A stretch of 64,000 nucleotides of DNA, from contig NC_057769.1 of NCBI RefSeq assembly GCF_010389155.1, positions 33,031,548 to 33,095,547 on the forward strand. The letters are read 5' to 3'. The DNA is from Erigeron canadensis (taxonomy: Eukaryota > Streptophyta > Magnoliopsida > Asterales > Asteraceae). The notes under the pieces are model-generated. The model had not been told where the DNA came from. It saw nothing but the letters and a program-made list of their open reading frames with translations, and did no database searches. A program made the translations under genes and the position numbers. This document shows, one piece after another, positions 10,319 to 21,916 of this stretch. How positions within the stretch are numbered: position 1 is the stretch's first letter; each line of letters opens with the position of its first letter.

Positions 10319-11794
10319 TGATATGTCGTATTTTATACTCATTTCCCACGGCTTAATTAGTTGTTTTAGTATGGTTTAAGAGTTGTTTTCGTATATATTT
10401 GGTGCGTTTATGGTGTTTGTTAGTGTTTCGGGGTGTTAACAGGTACCGAAGCGTTAATCTGAAGAAAACGAGGTTTCTAGAGTAAAATGAGTGCTTACGG
10501 ATGTTTTACGAGGCACGAAAGTGAAGATTGGAAGCTAGTCAAAGTAAGTCAATGATGGTCAACAAAAGTCAACGGGTACTGCGCCGCACTTAAGGACTGC
10601 GACGCAGTTATGCATGCTGAGGAACAAACTGCTTCGCAGTCACCAAAGACTGCGACGCAGTCGTACCAGATACAACCAAAAGACCAGTCAACGAACGTCA
10701 AAGTCAACAAAAGTCAAACAAGAAACTGCGACGCTGTTGGAGGCCGAATCTGTATATTTTTTAGAAAGTATAAATAGCTTGCAAAATCATTCAAGAACCC
10801 TAACTTTTACTTCCAGCCGATTTTGGAGCACTTTTTTAGGGTTTTTCTTGTATTCAACCATGTTTAAGGATTTCAAGCACGATTGGATCAATTCCGTTAT
10901 TCGTTTTCAATCCTTTGTATTCGGTAACGATGAATTCTCTTAATTTGATTTGTTATTCGTATTTTAATATGAGTGGCTAATCGCCTTTTCATCCATCTTG
11001 ATGGAGTGAGACAATATGTAAGGATTGCACTATTTTTATAATTTAAGTTGATTTGATTTAACGTTGTGTCGTGATCTTAGCTTATTAATTCTTTGTTATT
11101 TAATTATTGATTACGGATAATTTTTGCACAATCTTAGTGGTAACTTGGGTTGGGTAGAAGTTATTTTGTATGCTTGGTTAGACGCGATTATTTCTATGAT
11201 GGGTACGGTAGAAGGTAATTAATAATTAATAAGAATTAACAGGTTAATGGTTTGGTACAATCAACAGACACAATTGTTATCTGAAATGACCAAAACCATT
11301 GTTGAATTAGTAAAGTTATAAAAAGGCGTATTGGGGTACCGGTCTTAATAATGGAACTAGTTTATACAAGAGAGTCAAATGAAATTGTTAACTTGACGGG
11401 TACGGGGTTGGCGATCAATTTAAGTCTCGGTTATTTAATCAACTAAATTGGATTTGAACTTCATCAAATGTGCAACCTTAACATGTTGTTGAGCGAAATC
11501 AAGATGGGTGACCTTTTGATTATTGTTTCATACAACAAACTCTTCTTTCGATTAATCCTAAGGGATTACTGACTCTTTTCACTAACTGTTTGCAACGTGG
11601 TAACTCGGCCACAAAATCCCCCATTTGTTGAATTACATTATTTTGACAATTGCTTATAAAAGTCCTTGTGAACGATCTCGGCTTACCGATTTTTACTATA
11701 CTGCATGCGATCAGATACACTGCCTGTGAGTGTGTAGTAGTCAGTCTTTTGGTAAATCGTGTTTATAAATTTTATTACTAGATTTCACACATCA
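10319..11794 (+). mobile_element. Solo LTR (1.48-kb family), copy 1
   Basis: It begins TGATATGT and ends ACACATCA, i.e. TG...CA with an 8-bp imperfect inverted terminus. Flanks are TTTAT (10314-10318) and TTTAC (11795-11799), a 4/5 target-site match. No primer-binding site or polypurine tract adjoins it, so it is a solo LTR left by recombination. Its 3' 250 bp (around 11540-11794, including 'gattaatcctaagggattactgac' split by single changes) aligns with the copy at 25830-27323. A TATA box (TATAAATA, 10769-10776) gives a plus orientation. The parent lineage could not be assigned from an LTR alone. Confidence 0.85.
10538..10776 (+). promoter_or_regulatory. LTR U3 cassette: GTCAA cluster, paired palindromes, TATA box
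   Basis: Eight GTCAA words (starts 10538, 10548, 10558, 10568, 10687, 10697, 10703, 10713; reverse complement TTGAC is the core of the W-box bound by WRKY factors) surround two pairs of short palindromes of the form ACTGCG-A-CGCAGT plus a further single unit (10577-10739). TATAAATA follows at 10769. The arrangement is seen directly; enhancer function is inferred. Confidence 0.5.
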
Positions 11795-11799
11795 TTTAC

Positions 11800-13796
11800 T
11801 CGTAATTTTTCATGTATACACTTTTTGGATCTGTGATTTTAGTGTAGCTTTTCAGGAAAAAATAACTTTTGAAGATTTTGTCCGATTGTCATCTGTTTTT
11901 TATGGTGGAGCGTGGAGCAGACGTTTTTTAAGTTAATTTTTAATTGTTATGTTTTATTGAATAAGTATTTACGGAAGTCATTGTTTAACGCCCACCGTAT
12001 CCCAACCATTATTTTTTGGTATCTCGACCACAACTACTAGTGCGGGCCCCCAAAATAATAGCTTGCCCCCAGTCAGTAATCACTACAAATAGTTGAATAT
12101 GGACAAAACACCACTATTTGTAGCGATAATCGGTGCAAATAGTCTGATTGAATTACTAAAAGTCTGATCGAGATACCAACCGCCTTGTTTAATTAGATGA
12201 TTAGTTAATTATTCTAGGATTGAATTTCTTTTTGGGATATTAGTAAATTAATTAGTACAGACACTTTTATCGAATAAGACAAAACAAAATAATGATCACT
12301 ATACGTGAGAGAACGTGCCTACTGTGCGTGAGAGAGTGTGTCTGTTGGCCATAATTATTCACGGTATGACGTCATTAGAGGTCTTTGTCTTTCCGTTTAA
12401 CTTCCTCCACCACGGCGTTTCGAGGGAATCCTTTTGGTCACTTCTCAAATTTCTTTTTCCTGTTATTTTTTTTTATTTTTATTTTTTTTGAAAAAGACAT
12501 ACATCAAACCAATTAAATGGATCATATTTAATCAAATTATTTTTAGTTATTATATTATATATACATGTATGCTATTTAATTATTTAGTGGTATGTTGTGT
12601 ACATGTTTATTATAAAGATTATTTTTAGTTATCTAATCATATATATCATATTTAATCCAAAATATACACCACAAATGTTGCTACCATTACTATTAGCCGA
12701 CCACACTATACCGTAACCATCATCATTCTCGCAACGCGTGAACATACGATATTATTTGGAATACAATTAATGAAGCCATTTTCAAAAAAGCAAACTCAAA
12801 AAACTCTTGGATGACATTGTTTGAAAATAAGATCAAAAAACCATAATGTTAGATTACAAAGAATAACATCGGTTAATCAAACAGTTGAGCCCCCACTATC
12901 CTCCTCCTCTTCCTCAATCTTGTAGAGAGTAATTGGGCGGTGCTTGTTTTTGAAAAATAAGTAGAAAATAGTTGAGCTATACAATGCTTAGATAAATAGA
13001 TACAATAAGGCACGCGTCACAATTTTGAACTTTAGTTGGTCATCTTGTACACATTTGAATATAACAAAAGTTTTTCTTACATGAAAAATCACAATAAGTG
13101 AATCATGATAATTAAAGATGCGAACGAATAAAGAAAATCAATCTAGACGTAAAAATACTGATATTTTTTTTATGAACAAATTGAGAAATGACATTAATTA
13201 ATTAAGTGAAAAGATCAAAGTAGATTGTATACCGAAGTAAAATGATATAATTATTAGATCGTCTTTTACATTTTATAATACACACTTAGATACTTTGATA
13301 TATTTGAAACTTTGGTCAAAGCTATAACTTTGATACACACATTTTATCATTTCCATCGTTGTCCAAAGATTCGACCAGAATGAATACGAGTCACATGATC
13401 AGTATATCTTATTCGAGTTTATGGTGTGTTATCTCGATTTTTTTTTTTTAGTAATATGAATTATTATGATAAAACTCAATCAGGCTTTTGATAAATATCG
13501 ATTTATAACCCAAAACAAGATGTTTTATGAAGTTTGTGTTTTAATACTTGAAACGGTTCAGGATCAACATCTCGTGATATAGGATTATAGGGTATAAGTC
13601 AGACTTCACCATTATACGGTGAAATTTTTTCTGATATCGTATCCTGACTATTTTTTGAAAAAAAAAAACCTAAAAAATACCCATTTTCAATATTAACATA
13701 TATAATTTAAGAAATGTCCCGACATTACAACCGCCCACAATTCTCTCAACATGATTTTTATGTCATTGAAGTTATGTTATTCAGTAAAAATTTTGC
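11800..13796. other. AT-rich intergenic DNA, no gene seen
   Basis: No supported exon. Contains the T-rich ORF-like stretch at 12434-12628 (low complexity, rejected) and scattered palindromic words such as cactatttgtag/ctacaaatag near 12085-12140, which may be a decayed MITE. Confidence 0.5.
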
Positions 13797-13812
13797 TAAT
13801 TATTTTAATAGT

Positions 13813-14122
13813 ACTTTCCATTATAACGTACTGGTTAAGCACCAGCTTTACATGCTGTAGGTCTCGAGTTTGATATATGCGAAAGACATTTAAAGAGGAA
13901 TTTCACAAAAAGTCATCCAGTGAAGCATGTTTGAATCCTGCAGAGAGGCAAGATTTTACCCAATTAAATGTCGCGTCTTGGCCGGTTTAGTTGGAGGTTT
14001 CTCCTCCTACCAGGTATCGAGGGTGATGGAGCTCTCTATCACAGACCCGGTTAAAACGACGAGAGTTATCTAACCTGTTGCGTTAGAAAATGATCTATAT
14101 CTCTAAAAAAAATATAAAAAAT
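13813..14122 (+). mobile_element. tRNA-derived SINE
   Basis: The head has a tRNA-like A box (TGGTTAAGCACC, near 13842) and B-box-like sequence (GTCTCGAGTTTGA, near 13862). The body carries GGAGGTTTCTCCTCC and GGTATCGAGGGTGATGGAGC, and the tail is A-rich (ctctaaaaaaaatataaaaa). Flanking 16-bp sequences TAATTATTTTAATAGT (13797-13812) and TAGTTATTCTAATGAT (14123-14138) match at 12-13 positions and look like an aged target-site duplication. No coding capacity, as expected for a SINE mobilised by LINE enzymes. Confidence 0.7.
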
Positions 14123-14438
14123 TAGTTATTCTAATGATTCCTGAAATCCTTGTGAGCACATTGCCACTTTGGTTATGAGCTACAAGCCTACAATATGTAT
14201 GGCTTTGTTGCTCCCCTCAAGTTCTATAGCCACCCATCCAATTTCTCATCGTAATTCATAATGGAACAAAATAGTTTCTTTAAGTAAACTAAAATTGAAA
14301 ACTCTAAGACACGTCATTCACAAAACGAAAAATCATATACGTACACGGCGAGATGTGAATATAATAAATTAAGTAATCACTATGCCTTTTGAACAAGGCA
14401 CAAGGTAACACCACCAGGTAAAGGTCAACTGATAAGGA

Positions 14439-14462
14439 ATTAACGGCGACGTCGCCGTTAAT
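14439..14462. repeat. 24-bp perfect palindrome
   Basis: A perfect dyad centred on GACGTC (14448-14453), with half-site TTAACGGCGAC. Much more GC-rich than its surroundings. Possible protein-binding site or small-transposon relic; function unknown. Confidence 0.9.
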
Positions 14463-14772
14463 ACTCTGACACTGACAGGGGCCCCGCTAATTTCTTTGTC
14501 AGATTTACCATTACAGACATAGAGGCCTGCAATACTCTCTCTGGTGGGATTACACTTTTTCTTCTGGTGATGTTACACTCCTCATTGAACAATAATATCA
14601 ACATTCCACTTATATTTGGGACCCATTGAAATTGCAAAAAACCTTAAAAACCTTGCCACTTGTTAACTAATGTAAGGATCTAGTAAGAAATATTTGACCA
14701 ATTTTGAAATTTAATTTGTATATTATAAAAGAAATACATCATAACTTAAATCAAAAAAACTTGGTCTAGTAT

Positions 14773-14831
14773 ATATATATAACAATTAATGTAGCTTTAG
14801 CTATAGTAGCTACAGTAATTGTTATATATAT
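14773..14831. repeat. 24-bp-arm hairpin
   Basis: Arms 14773-14796 and 14808-14831 are complementary with one mismatch around an 11-nt loop (ttagctatagt). It could be a tiny MITE relic or a folded small-RNA precursor; nothing further supports either. Confidence 0.8.
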
Positions 14832-16020
14832 TTTACTTTTACCACTTAAGTCTATTTTTTTCATTTTTGTCACAATTTTTTTTATTACCTAAGTTTTAGT
14901 TTTTTCGGTTTTGTCACAATTCTTTTTCTTTAAAGTTTTAAACTTTCATATTATTGTTATCAATTTTCGGGTTTTCAACTTTTACTATAAAAGTTTCATT
15001 TCTTTTGGTTTTGTCACAAACTTATTTCTTTTTTACCAACACAAGTTTCATTTGTTTCGATTTTGCCACAAACTTTTTTTAAAATTTTTTTTATACTTTA
15101 ATACTTTTGCTACCAGTTTTTGGATTTTGGACTTGTACCACAAATCGTATAACACATAATAACTAACATACACCGACGTCTAAGCTATGCACGACCAATT
15201 ATCGTATAGTAACTGCTTATAAGCTTACATGCTTGATTTTTTGTCGCATACATTTATCAAATGTTTAGTTTTCATTTGCTTTTTATTCATTTATTAATAC
15301 TAAAATTTGTTAGATATTTTAATGGGGTATTTTCAATAAGAAAAAAGCTAATATTTGTTAGCCTTGACCAACGGGCAGGTATAACATTGTTACGCTAGTT
15401 TTTATTATCCGTTTTTTACGTTATTTTATCATACAATTTTGTAATAAGCGTGTATCGTTATGTATGTATAATTGACCTTATACAGAGTGCCGGATATGAA
15501 AACTAGTTAACTTACAAAAATCGGATATTTTAATAGCTTTGATGAGTAACCCGTCAAATAATAATATTGTAATATATATTTGTTTAATAATAAGTAAATG
15601 GCATTGTTTAAACCTAAGTAATTGGCTCAAATTAGGGTTAAGGTTACACAATCATTACTCTCTTGATTTTCTCTCCTGAATCAGTGCAAACTTAACAACA
15701 TGAAATGAATCCTTAAAAGTATTTATATATGAATACTGAGAAAGTCTTAAGCCTCTTTCTAATATACTCCCTTTACTAGTAAATGTGGGTATGTTTATAC
15801 ATAAAGGCTAAATCCACCTTCATGTGATTCAGTGTACATTGGGCCGCCCATGATCATCAAACAGGATGACCTATCTTATATTAAAAAATAAGATATATGT
15901 AAAAGAAGCCTGTTTACTTTGGTCTGCTAGTAAGATTCGGCAGCGGGGAGGGAAAGAAAAAAGGGCCCGACCCTAATAAGGTCCGACCCGGTGTCTCACC
16001 CGGCTCCCATCCATTTATAC
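14832..16020. other. T-rich degenerate repeats and intergenic DNA
   Basis: 14860-15135 repeats T-rich words of the form 'ttttggttttgtcacaa' at irregular spacing. ORFs here are low-complexity Phe/Leu artefacts. 15136-16020 shows no exon. It becomes GC-richer from about 15940 (gggcccgacc, ggtccgacccgg), approaching the promoter of the next gene. Confidence 0.55.
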
Positions 16021-16027
16021 ATACCTA

Positions 16028-17176
16028 CACATATATATATAGGGCGGCGGTAGCATCAAGGGGGAAGGGAAAATCCGATCCTCCCATCTCACCCGGTTTC
16101 TAACCCGATTTTGTAAGTACCTTCGTGATCGATCTGTATTCCTTTCCTTTTTCTGGCCGACATGTCCTTGTGATCCCGACCCGGCGGCTTTGTATCCTGA
16201 TCCAAGTTTCAATCTCGCCCGGTTTGTTTATTAGCCGATCCGGGGGATCTATTTACTTGGTTTCTTGAACTTTTGCATATTTCTTTTGTCCACCGGATAT
16301 CTATACGGGATCAAATCCCCCAAGTTTAGATACAAAAATAGTTTGTCAAGATTTTTGTATGTAAACTTATCTTTATTTTGCTTTTTCTTCTCTTCTAGTT
16401 AAACGTGTGGCTGCCGATCCTCATCAGGATTGTCAATCTTGAATTGCTTGCTTTTGTCTTCTAATTTGTTGAGGTATGTATTTCACTTTCACATGTTATA
16501 TTTTTACTTTTCTTTGTACTTATCGATTTGCACAATGGGGTTAGATAAGAATTTTTTGGATGACTTTATGAAGACCAATAGGAAAAGAAAACATAACTGT
16601 TAGCATGTGAGTAAACTAAGAACAATATCTTTTCTTCTTGACTTTCATAGCAAAATCTTGAAATGGTTAATTTCTTTCTTTTCTATAGTCTCCAAATACT
16701 GTTGTTCAATTTGACAGTTCTATACATAGATTTTGTTTCTTTTTGCATGACTGCTATATCCGAATGGGTACTTATGTATCTAATGAGATTGGATGTTTTC
16801 TTTATGAAGTTTGAATATTCAAATCCTTGTACTCTACTCTTGGATAAGTGGACCAGGCAGAAATTTGTGTCCATGTTTAGATGCTCATTCATGTCTTTTT
16901 CAATAAGTATCCATTAGTCTTTAGTATTTTAGTATTTGGGCTGCATATACACCCATGAATATTTATTTTGTCAGACCTTAGAACAAATAATATTCTTGTA
17001 TATTTTGTCATGACTGATAGTTAATATTCATGCATATGTATTGTATGCACCATCGTGACTTTATATTTATAACAGTACATGGGATTTCAACATGAGCATA
17101 GACCTTACTTGGTCTTTTCTTTTCTCAGATTGTCTCGTCATTCTTTTAGAACACTTTTAGGAAAATATATTTAGAC
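16028..17176 (+). promoter_or_regulatory. TATA box, 5' leader and probable leader intron
   Basis: An ATATATATAT box (16031-16040) precedes a GC-rich leader. A consensus donor TTTTG|GTAAGT-like site (GT at 16113) and an acceptor TTTTCTCAG (AG at 17127-17128) predict a roughly 1-kb leader intron ending 48 bp before the ATG at 17177. The sites are seen; the splice pairing is inferred and needs RNA evidence. Confidence 0.5.
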
Positions 17177-18364
17177 ATGTCAGAAAGTACTAATGAACAT
17201 CCACCAAGTAGTTGGGAGGACATAGATGGTATTGATGATGATTTTTCTCTCCCCGTAGGGGTTGATGACACCGATTCCCGCCTTAGTACTTTTTACTTTG
17301 AAAAGCTACTAGAGGATCATCCATGTCTGGCCAAGTATAATCCTATTATGGCCACTAAAAGCCAAAGAGCCAATAAACCCCCGCCTGGAAAAGTTGCTTT
17401 TTATCAAGCTTATTTCACCATTTCCAATCTCAGGCTTCCTTTGACACCCTTTTATCTAGAGGTGTTGGCACATTATAGAATAGGTATTGCTCAATTGCAA
17501 CCAGTTGGTGTTAGTAAAACTGTGTTTTTTGAGATGATTTTAGATGCTTTAGAGATTCCTCCATCAGTGCATCTCTTTAGGAGTTTCTTTAGGTTGGTTA
17601 CCACTGGAGACTAGTTTACGTTCGCCGTTAAAGAGTTTGGTTCGTCGTTGATGACCAATCCCCCTGGTACTATTAAGTTTTGGCGTCTTGATTATTTTTT
17701 TGTGGATGCCTCCTTTATTCCCGAAGACAAAATTGCTTTGCTTAAATGGAGGGATGCTAAAAGTAAAAAAGCCAATAGTAGGATTAATAAGAAAGTGAAT
17801 GAGTTGCCTGAGGAACATTTAGTCAACAAAGAGTATATTAAGAGAATAATGGGAGTTTCAGTCCCATATAGGAGTTATGCTAAACATGAAGCTATTTTGG
17901 TTCTTGCCAAGGTTAGCCAAGATTGGGAAGGAGATGCTCCCACCTTAGTTGACGTATCCACAGGAAAACGTATGGATTTTTTTTTCTTATATATTGTTTA
18001 ACAATAACTTGCTCTACTGTTAGCTCTTTTTTTTTTGTTCTCAGCTATGAGTCTCATGGAGGGTTTGGGCCTGGACATCCAAAAGCTTAAAGCGTCTAGC
18101 AATCGTAAGCCCATCAAGCCCATTGAGCCCATTGAGCCTTCTGAGGATGAGATAGGAAGTTCTCCTATAGAGATTTCTCAAGATACCTCCCAGGCTAGGA
18201 GGTTCTCTTTTTCTCCTGAGCGCCAAAATCTTGGCATTGATGGTTCTCCCCTTCTTTCCTGTTCCTCCCATCCTTCAGAAGAAGAATGTGGTAAGAGGAT
18301 ATCTTCCTTACTTGGGAGTGTTCCCTCTCCTTCTCCCACTGGTACTTCTCTTTCTTTACAAATA

Positions 18365-18412
<48 letters not shown>

Positions 18413-19698
18413 CATATGCATTTAGTTTACTTAGTTTATTAAGTTTATTATGCGACTAAACATTTTTCTCTAATTATGCAGCTAAACATCCTTCTCTAAG
18501 TCTTTTGCATGGTGAAAAGAGGGTTGGGGAAAATATTGCTAGCCCCCCTCTAAACGTTGTATGACTGCTCCTCCACCTACACTTAATCCTTTTGGTAGGT
18601 TCACTTCTTCTTCTTTTGGTTCCACTTCTATTGGACTTCTTCCCTTGCTATCCTCCCGGGACAGTTTGGATGAATGCATGGCCACACTTGAGCCTATGAA
18701 CCGGGAAGGATTCCATTGTTCAGAGTTCCCTACTCTTCAGGGTATTGACGAAGATGTGTGGAATGGGCTTAGGCGCAAAAGCGCTTATAAACTCGGTTAT
18801 AATGACTCTTCTCGTACCTTCAACTCTCAAGCAAGTTCTTCCCACTCCATGGATGATTTTGATAAGGGGGTGGGAAATGACTATTATATCCCATCCAAGC
18901 CTCTTCACCTTAATTCTGATGTGAGAGATCCTGACGTAGCAAGGCAATATGGAGATTCTTTTGTTCCCCCACTCCTTGCAGCAGAAACTAGCTTCCATTC
19001 GCTAGAACATTTGGCTAGGGTACGTTGTGTATATATATGTATATATATATATTATTGTTGCTATTATCATTCATTTATTTAACACTTGTGTGTTTATGCA
19101 GATGTATGATGTTGGTGCAGCTCTTTCCTTTGCCACTGGATCGCTTATGAGGAGCCGTTTCGAGAGAGAGCTTGATACCATGACTCAGAAAGTAAAGGCC
19201 TTGGAGTCAGATTTGGAAGTTGTAAAAGGGAATCTTTCTAAGTCTTTGATAGAGATTGAAAAGGAGAAGGAGGATAAAAAGCGTTTAGATCATGAAGTTA
19301 GTATGCTTAAGGAGAAGTTGGAGGTAAGTGATGTTAGGGGAAGGGAGGTAGAGAGGGTTCTTGATGTAGAAAGGGCTAGGGGGAGGAACTTGGAGGAGGA
19401 TATTGAGAAGGGTGCTCAACTTAGGAGGGATGTCCTTCTAGCCTTTCCTCATTTGTTTAAGCTTGCTATTAGTCACCCGGACGTTATGAAGATAATTGGT
19501 GATTTTAACCAAGCTACATTTGCTGTTGGTAGGCATTCTGTTGCCGTGGATTTTTTAGATAAAAATCCTTCTCTTGATCCTACTACTCTTCCCTTCTATG
19601 ATGTCTCATCCCTTACCAAGATGGAAGATGCTGAAATTGTTTTTAGACAGAAGTCTTTTCCAATAATTAATGCTATTGCTGAGGATCCTGATGCTTGA
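17177..19698 (+). pseudogene. 'Putative transposase, gypsy type' domain gene with two lesions
   Basis: Four exons with matching phases: 17177-17969, 18045-18341, 18482-19019, 19102-19698, all with GT...AG borders. Exon 1 encodes the conserved block (PPPGKVAFYQAYFTISNLRL, then LRLPLTPFYLEVLAHYRIG and FFVDASFIP) that I recall from plant proteins labelled 'Transposase (putative), gypsy type'; it sits N-terminally there too. Exon 2 has a PIEPIEPSEDE linker, exon 3 is Ser-rich, and exon 4 starts MYDVGAALSF and forms a coiled coil (about 19180-19430). Lesions: TAG at 17612-17614, where the family has Trp (one base change), and a frameshift at about 18555-18562 (NVV then TGA). Intact splice sites and otherwise open frames mean inactivation is recent, or the lesions are assembly errors. 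Biological role of the family is unknown. Confidence 0.65.
18366..18409. repeat. (TA)n microsatellite inside intron 2
   Basis: About 22 uninterrupted TA units in the intron 18342-18481. It produces the YIYIYI shadow ORFs in this area. Confidence 0.95.
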
Positions 19699-19771
19699 TG
19701 CTTCTTTGGAGGATATAGTGTCTCTCCTTTCACCTGCTTCCCAAGAGATTGCCCCATCAGAGGCTCCACAT

Positions 19772-19887
19772 GCTCCTTCATAGACTTAGCTTTATTTTGC
19801 CTATTTGTATTTGTATTGTATATTAACTTGCTCCTTCATAGACTTAGCTTTATTTTGCCTATTTGTATTTGTACTGCATATTAACTT
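19772..19887 (+). repeat. 58-bp tandem duplication in the 3' region of the gene
   Basis: Copies 19772-19829 and 19830-19887 (unit starts GCTCCTTCATAGACTTAGC) differ at two positions. They fall just after the stop at 19698, in the likely 3' UTR and polyadenylation region. Confidence 0.9.
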
Positions 19888-19973
19888 TTATTGTGTAAGT
19901 TTATTTTTGGTGTAAGGCTATGTGGTCATGTTAGCTATGAAAGAGCAAAAAAACTACCCATATTACTCTTTAA

Positions 19974-21012
19974 TCTTATTATATAATACACTAAAATTAA
20001 AACAAATAACCGTAAGATAATTGATCTTATGTCTTTTTTGTGTTTAGGAATAAAATAAACTAAATAATAACTCTTAACTATATAACCAATTTGATGCCAA
20101 CAAAACATATAGATCATTGATCTAATGATTTTTCATATTCATCTCTAAATGCTTGTGGATAAATATGAAAAAAACTTAAGATGAAACAAAAATAAATTAA
20201 GATCTAAATAATCAAATGTACATTAATTAGATCTATAAATTATTACTGTGGATTTAAATTGCAAGAGCATATGTCATGAATATACATCATTTATGAGTTT
20301 TTTTAAAATCGATTTTATAAGAAAACGTGTTAAAAAAAGTTCGTTTTTCCATTTTACCGAGTTGTTAAACATGTATTATAACAACAGAAAGAAAACATTA
20401 AGAAAGAAAATTCTATGTTTAGTTCTTAATTGAAATGAAAAATATATTTATAACTTTAATTGAGAAATTGATAGACATTAATATCTTTATAAAAATGATA
20501 TATATAGACTTGCTTAATAGATAAATATCAGATGAGGAAATAGTGCTTATATTTAGATGTAATACTTTAGTATTGTTATATAAGCCAAACCTATGTTCAG
20601 TTCTTGATCATCTTAGTAAAGAAATACAGTTATCTTAAGTTTTAAACTATCACCTAATGCAATAGTTTTTAAATTTTACAAATTGTTTATAGAAACACAG
20701 ATATATATATATATTATATATATAACTTTATGTTTTTTTATTATATAAAGACATTAGTGGTATTAGTTTATATCTTAAAGTGAATGTAAATGCAATAGTG
20801 CTCAACGAAATCTTCTTATTTTCAAATTAACTCATTTTAAGATGATACACATTAACTTGACATATTTAATTATTTATTATCATTATAATGTACTAATTAA
20901 TACATTTTCAACATTTTCTTTTATTAACATTTGTCAAGATATGATATAATGAAATGATAAACATATCAATAATTATATGTGTACTCGCGTATTATGCGGG
21001 TTAATAATCTAG
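19974..21012 (+). mobile_element. Non-autonomous Helitron
   Basis: It starts TCTTATTATATAATACACT after an A and ends CTCGCGTATTATGCGGGTTAATAATCTAG before a T (motif given in parts: CGC-GTATTAT-GCG stem near 20985, CTAG at 21009-21012). This fits the Helitron rules: 5' TC, 3' short hairpin, CTRR, insertion between A and T. 1039 bp, AT-rich, no RepHel coding. Confidence 0.65.
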
Positions 21013-21544
21013 TAATGTAATAAATGGATGTTAGAAATATATATCCTTTTTCATCTTTTGTTATGTTGTTGATGCGTTCAAGCGAACAAATATCACTAGC
21101 ACTTTCAAAGGCGGGATGATTACTAATGGTGGTTTCTTTATTCACAAAGTAGAGCTTATATGGATGATTAGCTGGCCTAAACATTTGAATTTGACTTTAA
21201 AGTTTTAGATAATTCGTAGCAAAATTAAAATAAGATTAAGAATAAGATAGTAATTAAGATTATATTTTATATATAGTTATATAGTTACAGTAGGATAATA
21301 ACATTGATATGTTATAAATTGGATAAGAACTAATTATATGTGAAAACATAAAATTGGCGTATTAAAATGTTACTGTCGTACGTAATAAACTTATATGAGG
21401 GACACATTATATACACTTTCACCTTTAATTATTATAGTAACTTAAAAAAAAGTTAATGAAGTGAATTTTTTTGGACAGGACCATTATTCCTCCATAGCCT
21501 TCTCTAACGTTTTACCTAAATACGCGTTTGTTGATGCAAAATTT

Positions 21545-21690
21545 GAAAGAATTTGTAGCCCACAGTCAAATGTGCCGCAGATTAAAGTCACTTTTATCAA
21601 AAAAGAAAAAAAAGAAAAAGAAAGGGGATACCCCCCGAAAACTCATGCTCAAAAAGTACGGTTCATCTTAGTTGTTTTGTATTGCAAAAC
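21545..21690 (+). repeat. Direct repeat R1 (partner at 23336-23477)
   Basis: Shares 'gtagcccaca-tcaa-tgtg', 'cagattaaagtcacttttatcaa' (split by the length limit) and 'ctcatgctcaaaaagtacgg' with R2, with small indels. The repeats bracket the exon-like remnant at 21917-23180. Confidence 0.8.
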
Positions 21691-21916
21691 TAGACGAAAG
21701 TCAACTTGATCGAAAAAGTTTTGAGGATCCTCAGACAGCAGAATGTTATTCATGGGAAGCAGATTATGGGAAGCAGATTATGAACTGTTCTCTCATTACA
21801 TTCTTATACCGTGCATTGTTACCCTTATAACTTGTGTGCTTATTTATAATAATTCTTATATGATCTCCATGGACGTTCCTATATATATCTATAATTCATA
21901 CATTCTCTTTCGACAG

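Noticed and set aside
10614..10943. 109-residue ORF in solo LTR copy 1
   Set aside because: It overlaps the TATA box and palindrome cassette of the LTR; Ser/Thr/Arg-rich with no domain.
12434..12628. Hydrophobic 64-residue ORF
   Set aside because: T-rich low-complexity translation; no homologous pattern or gene context.
18231..18425. ORFs ending in Tyr-Ile repeats
   Set aside because: Produced by the (TA)n microsatellite in an intron.
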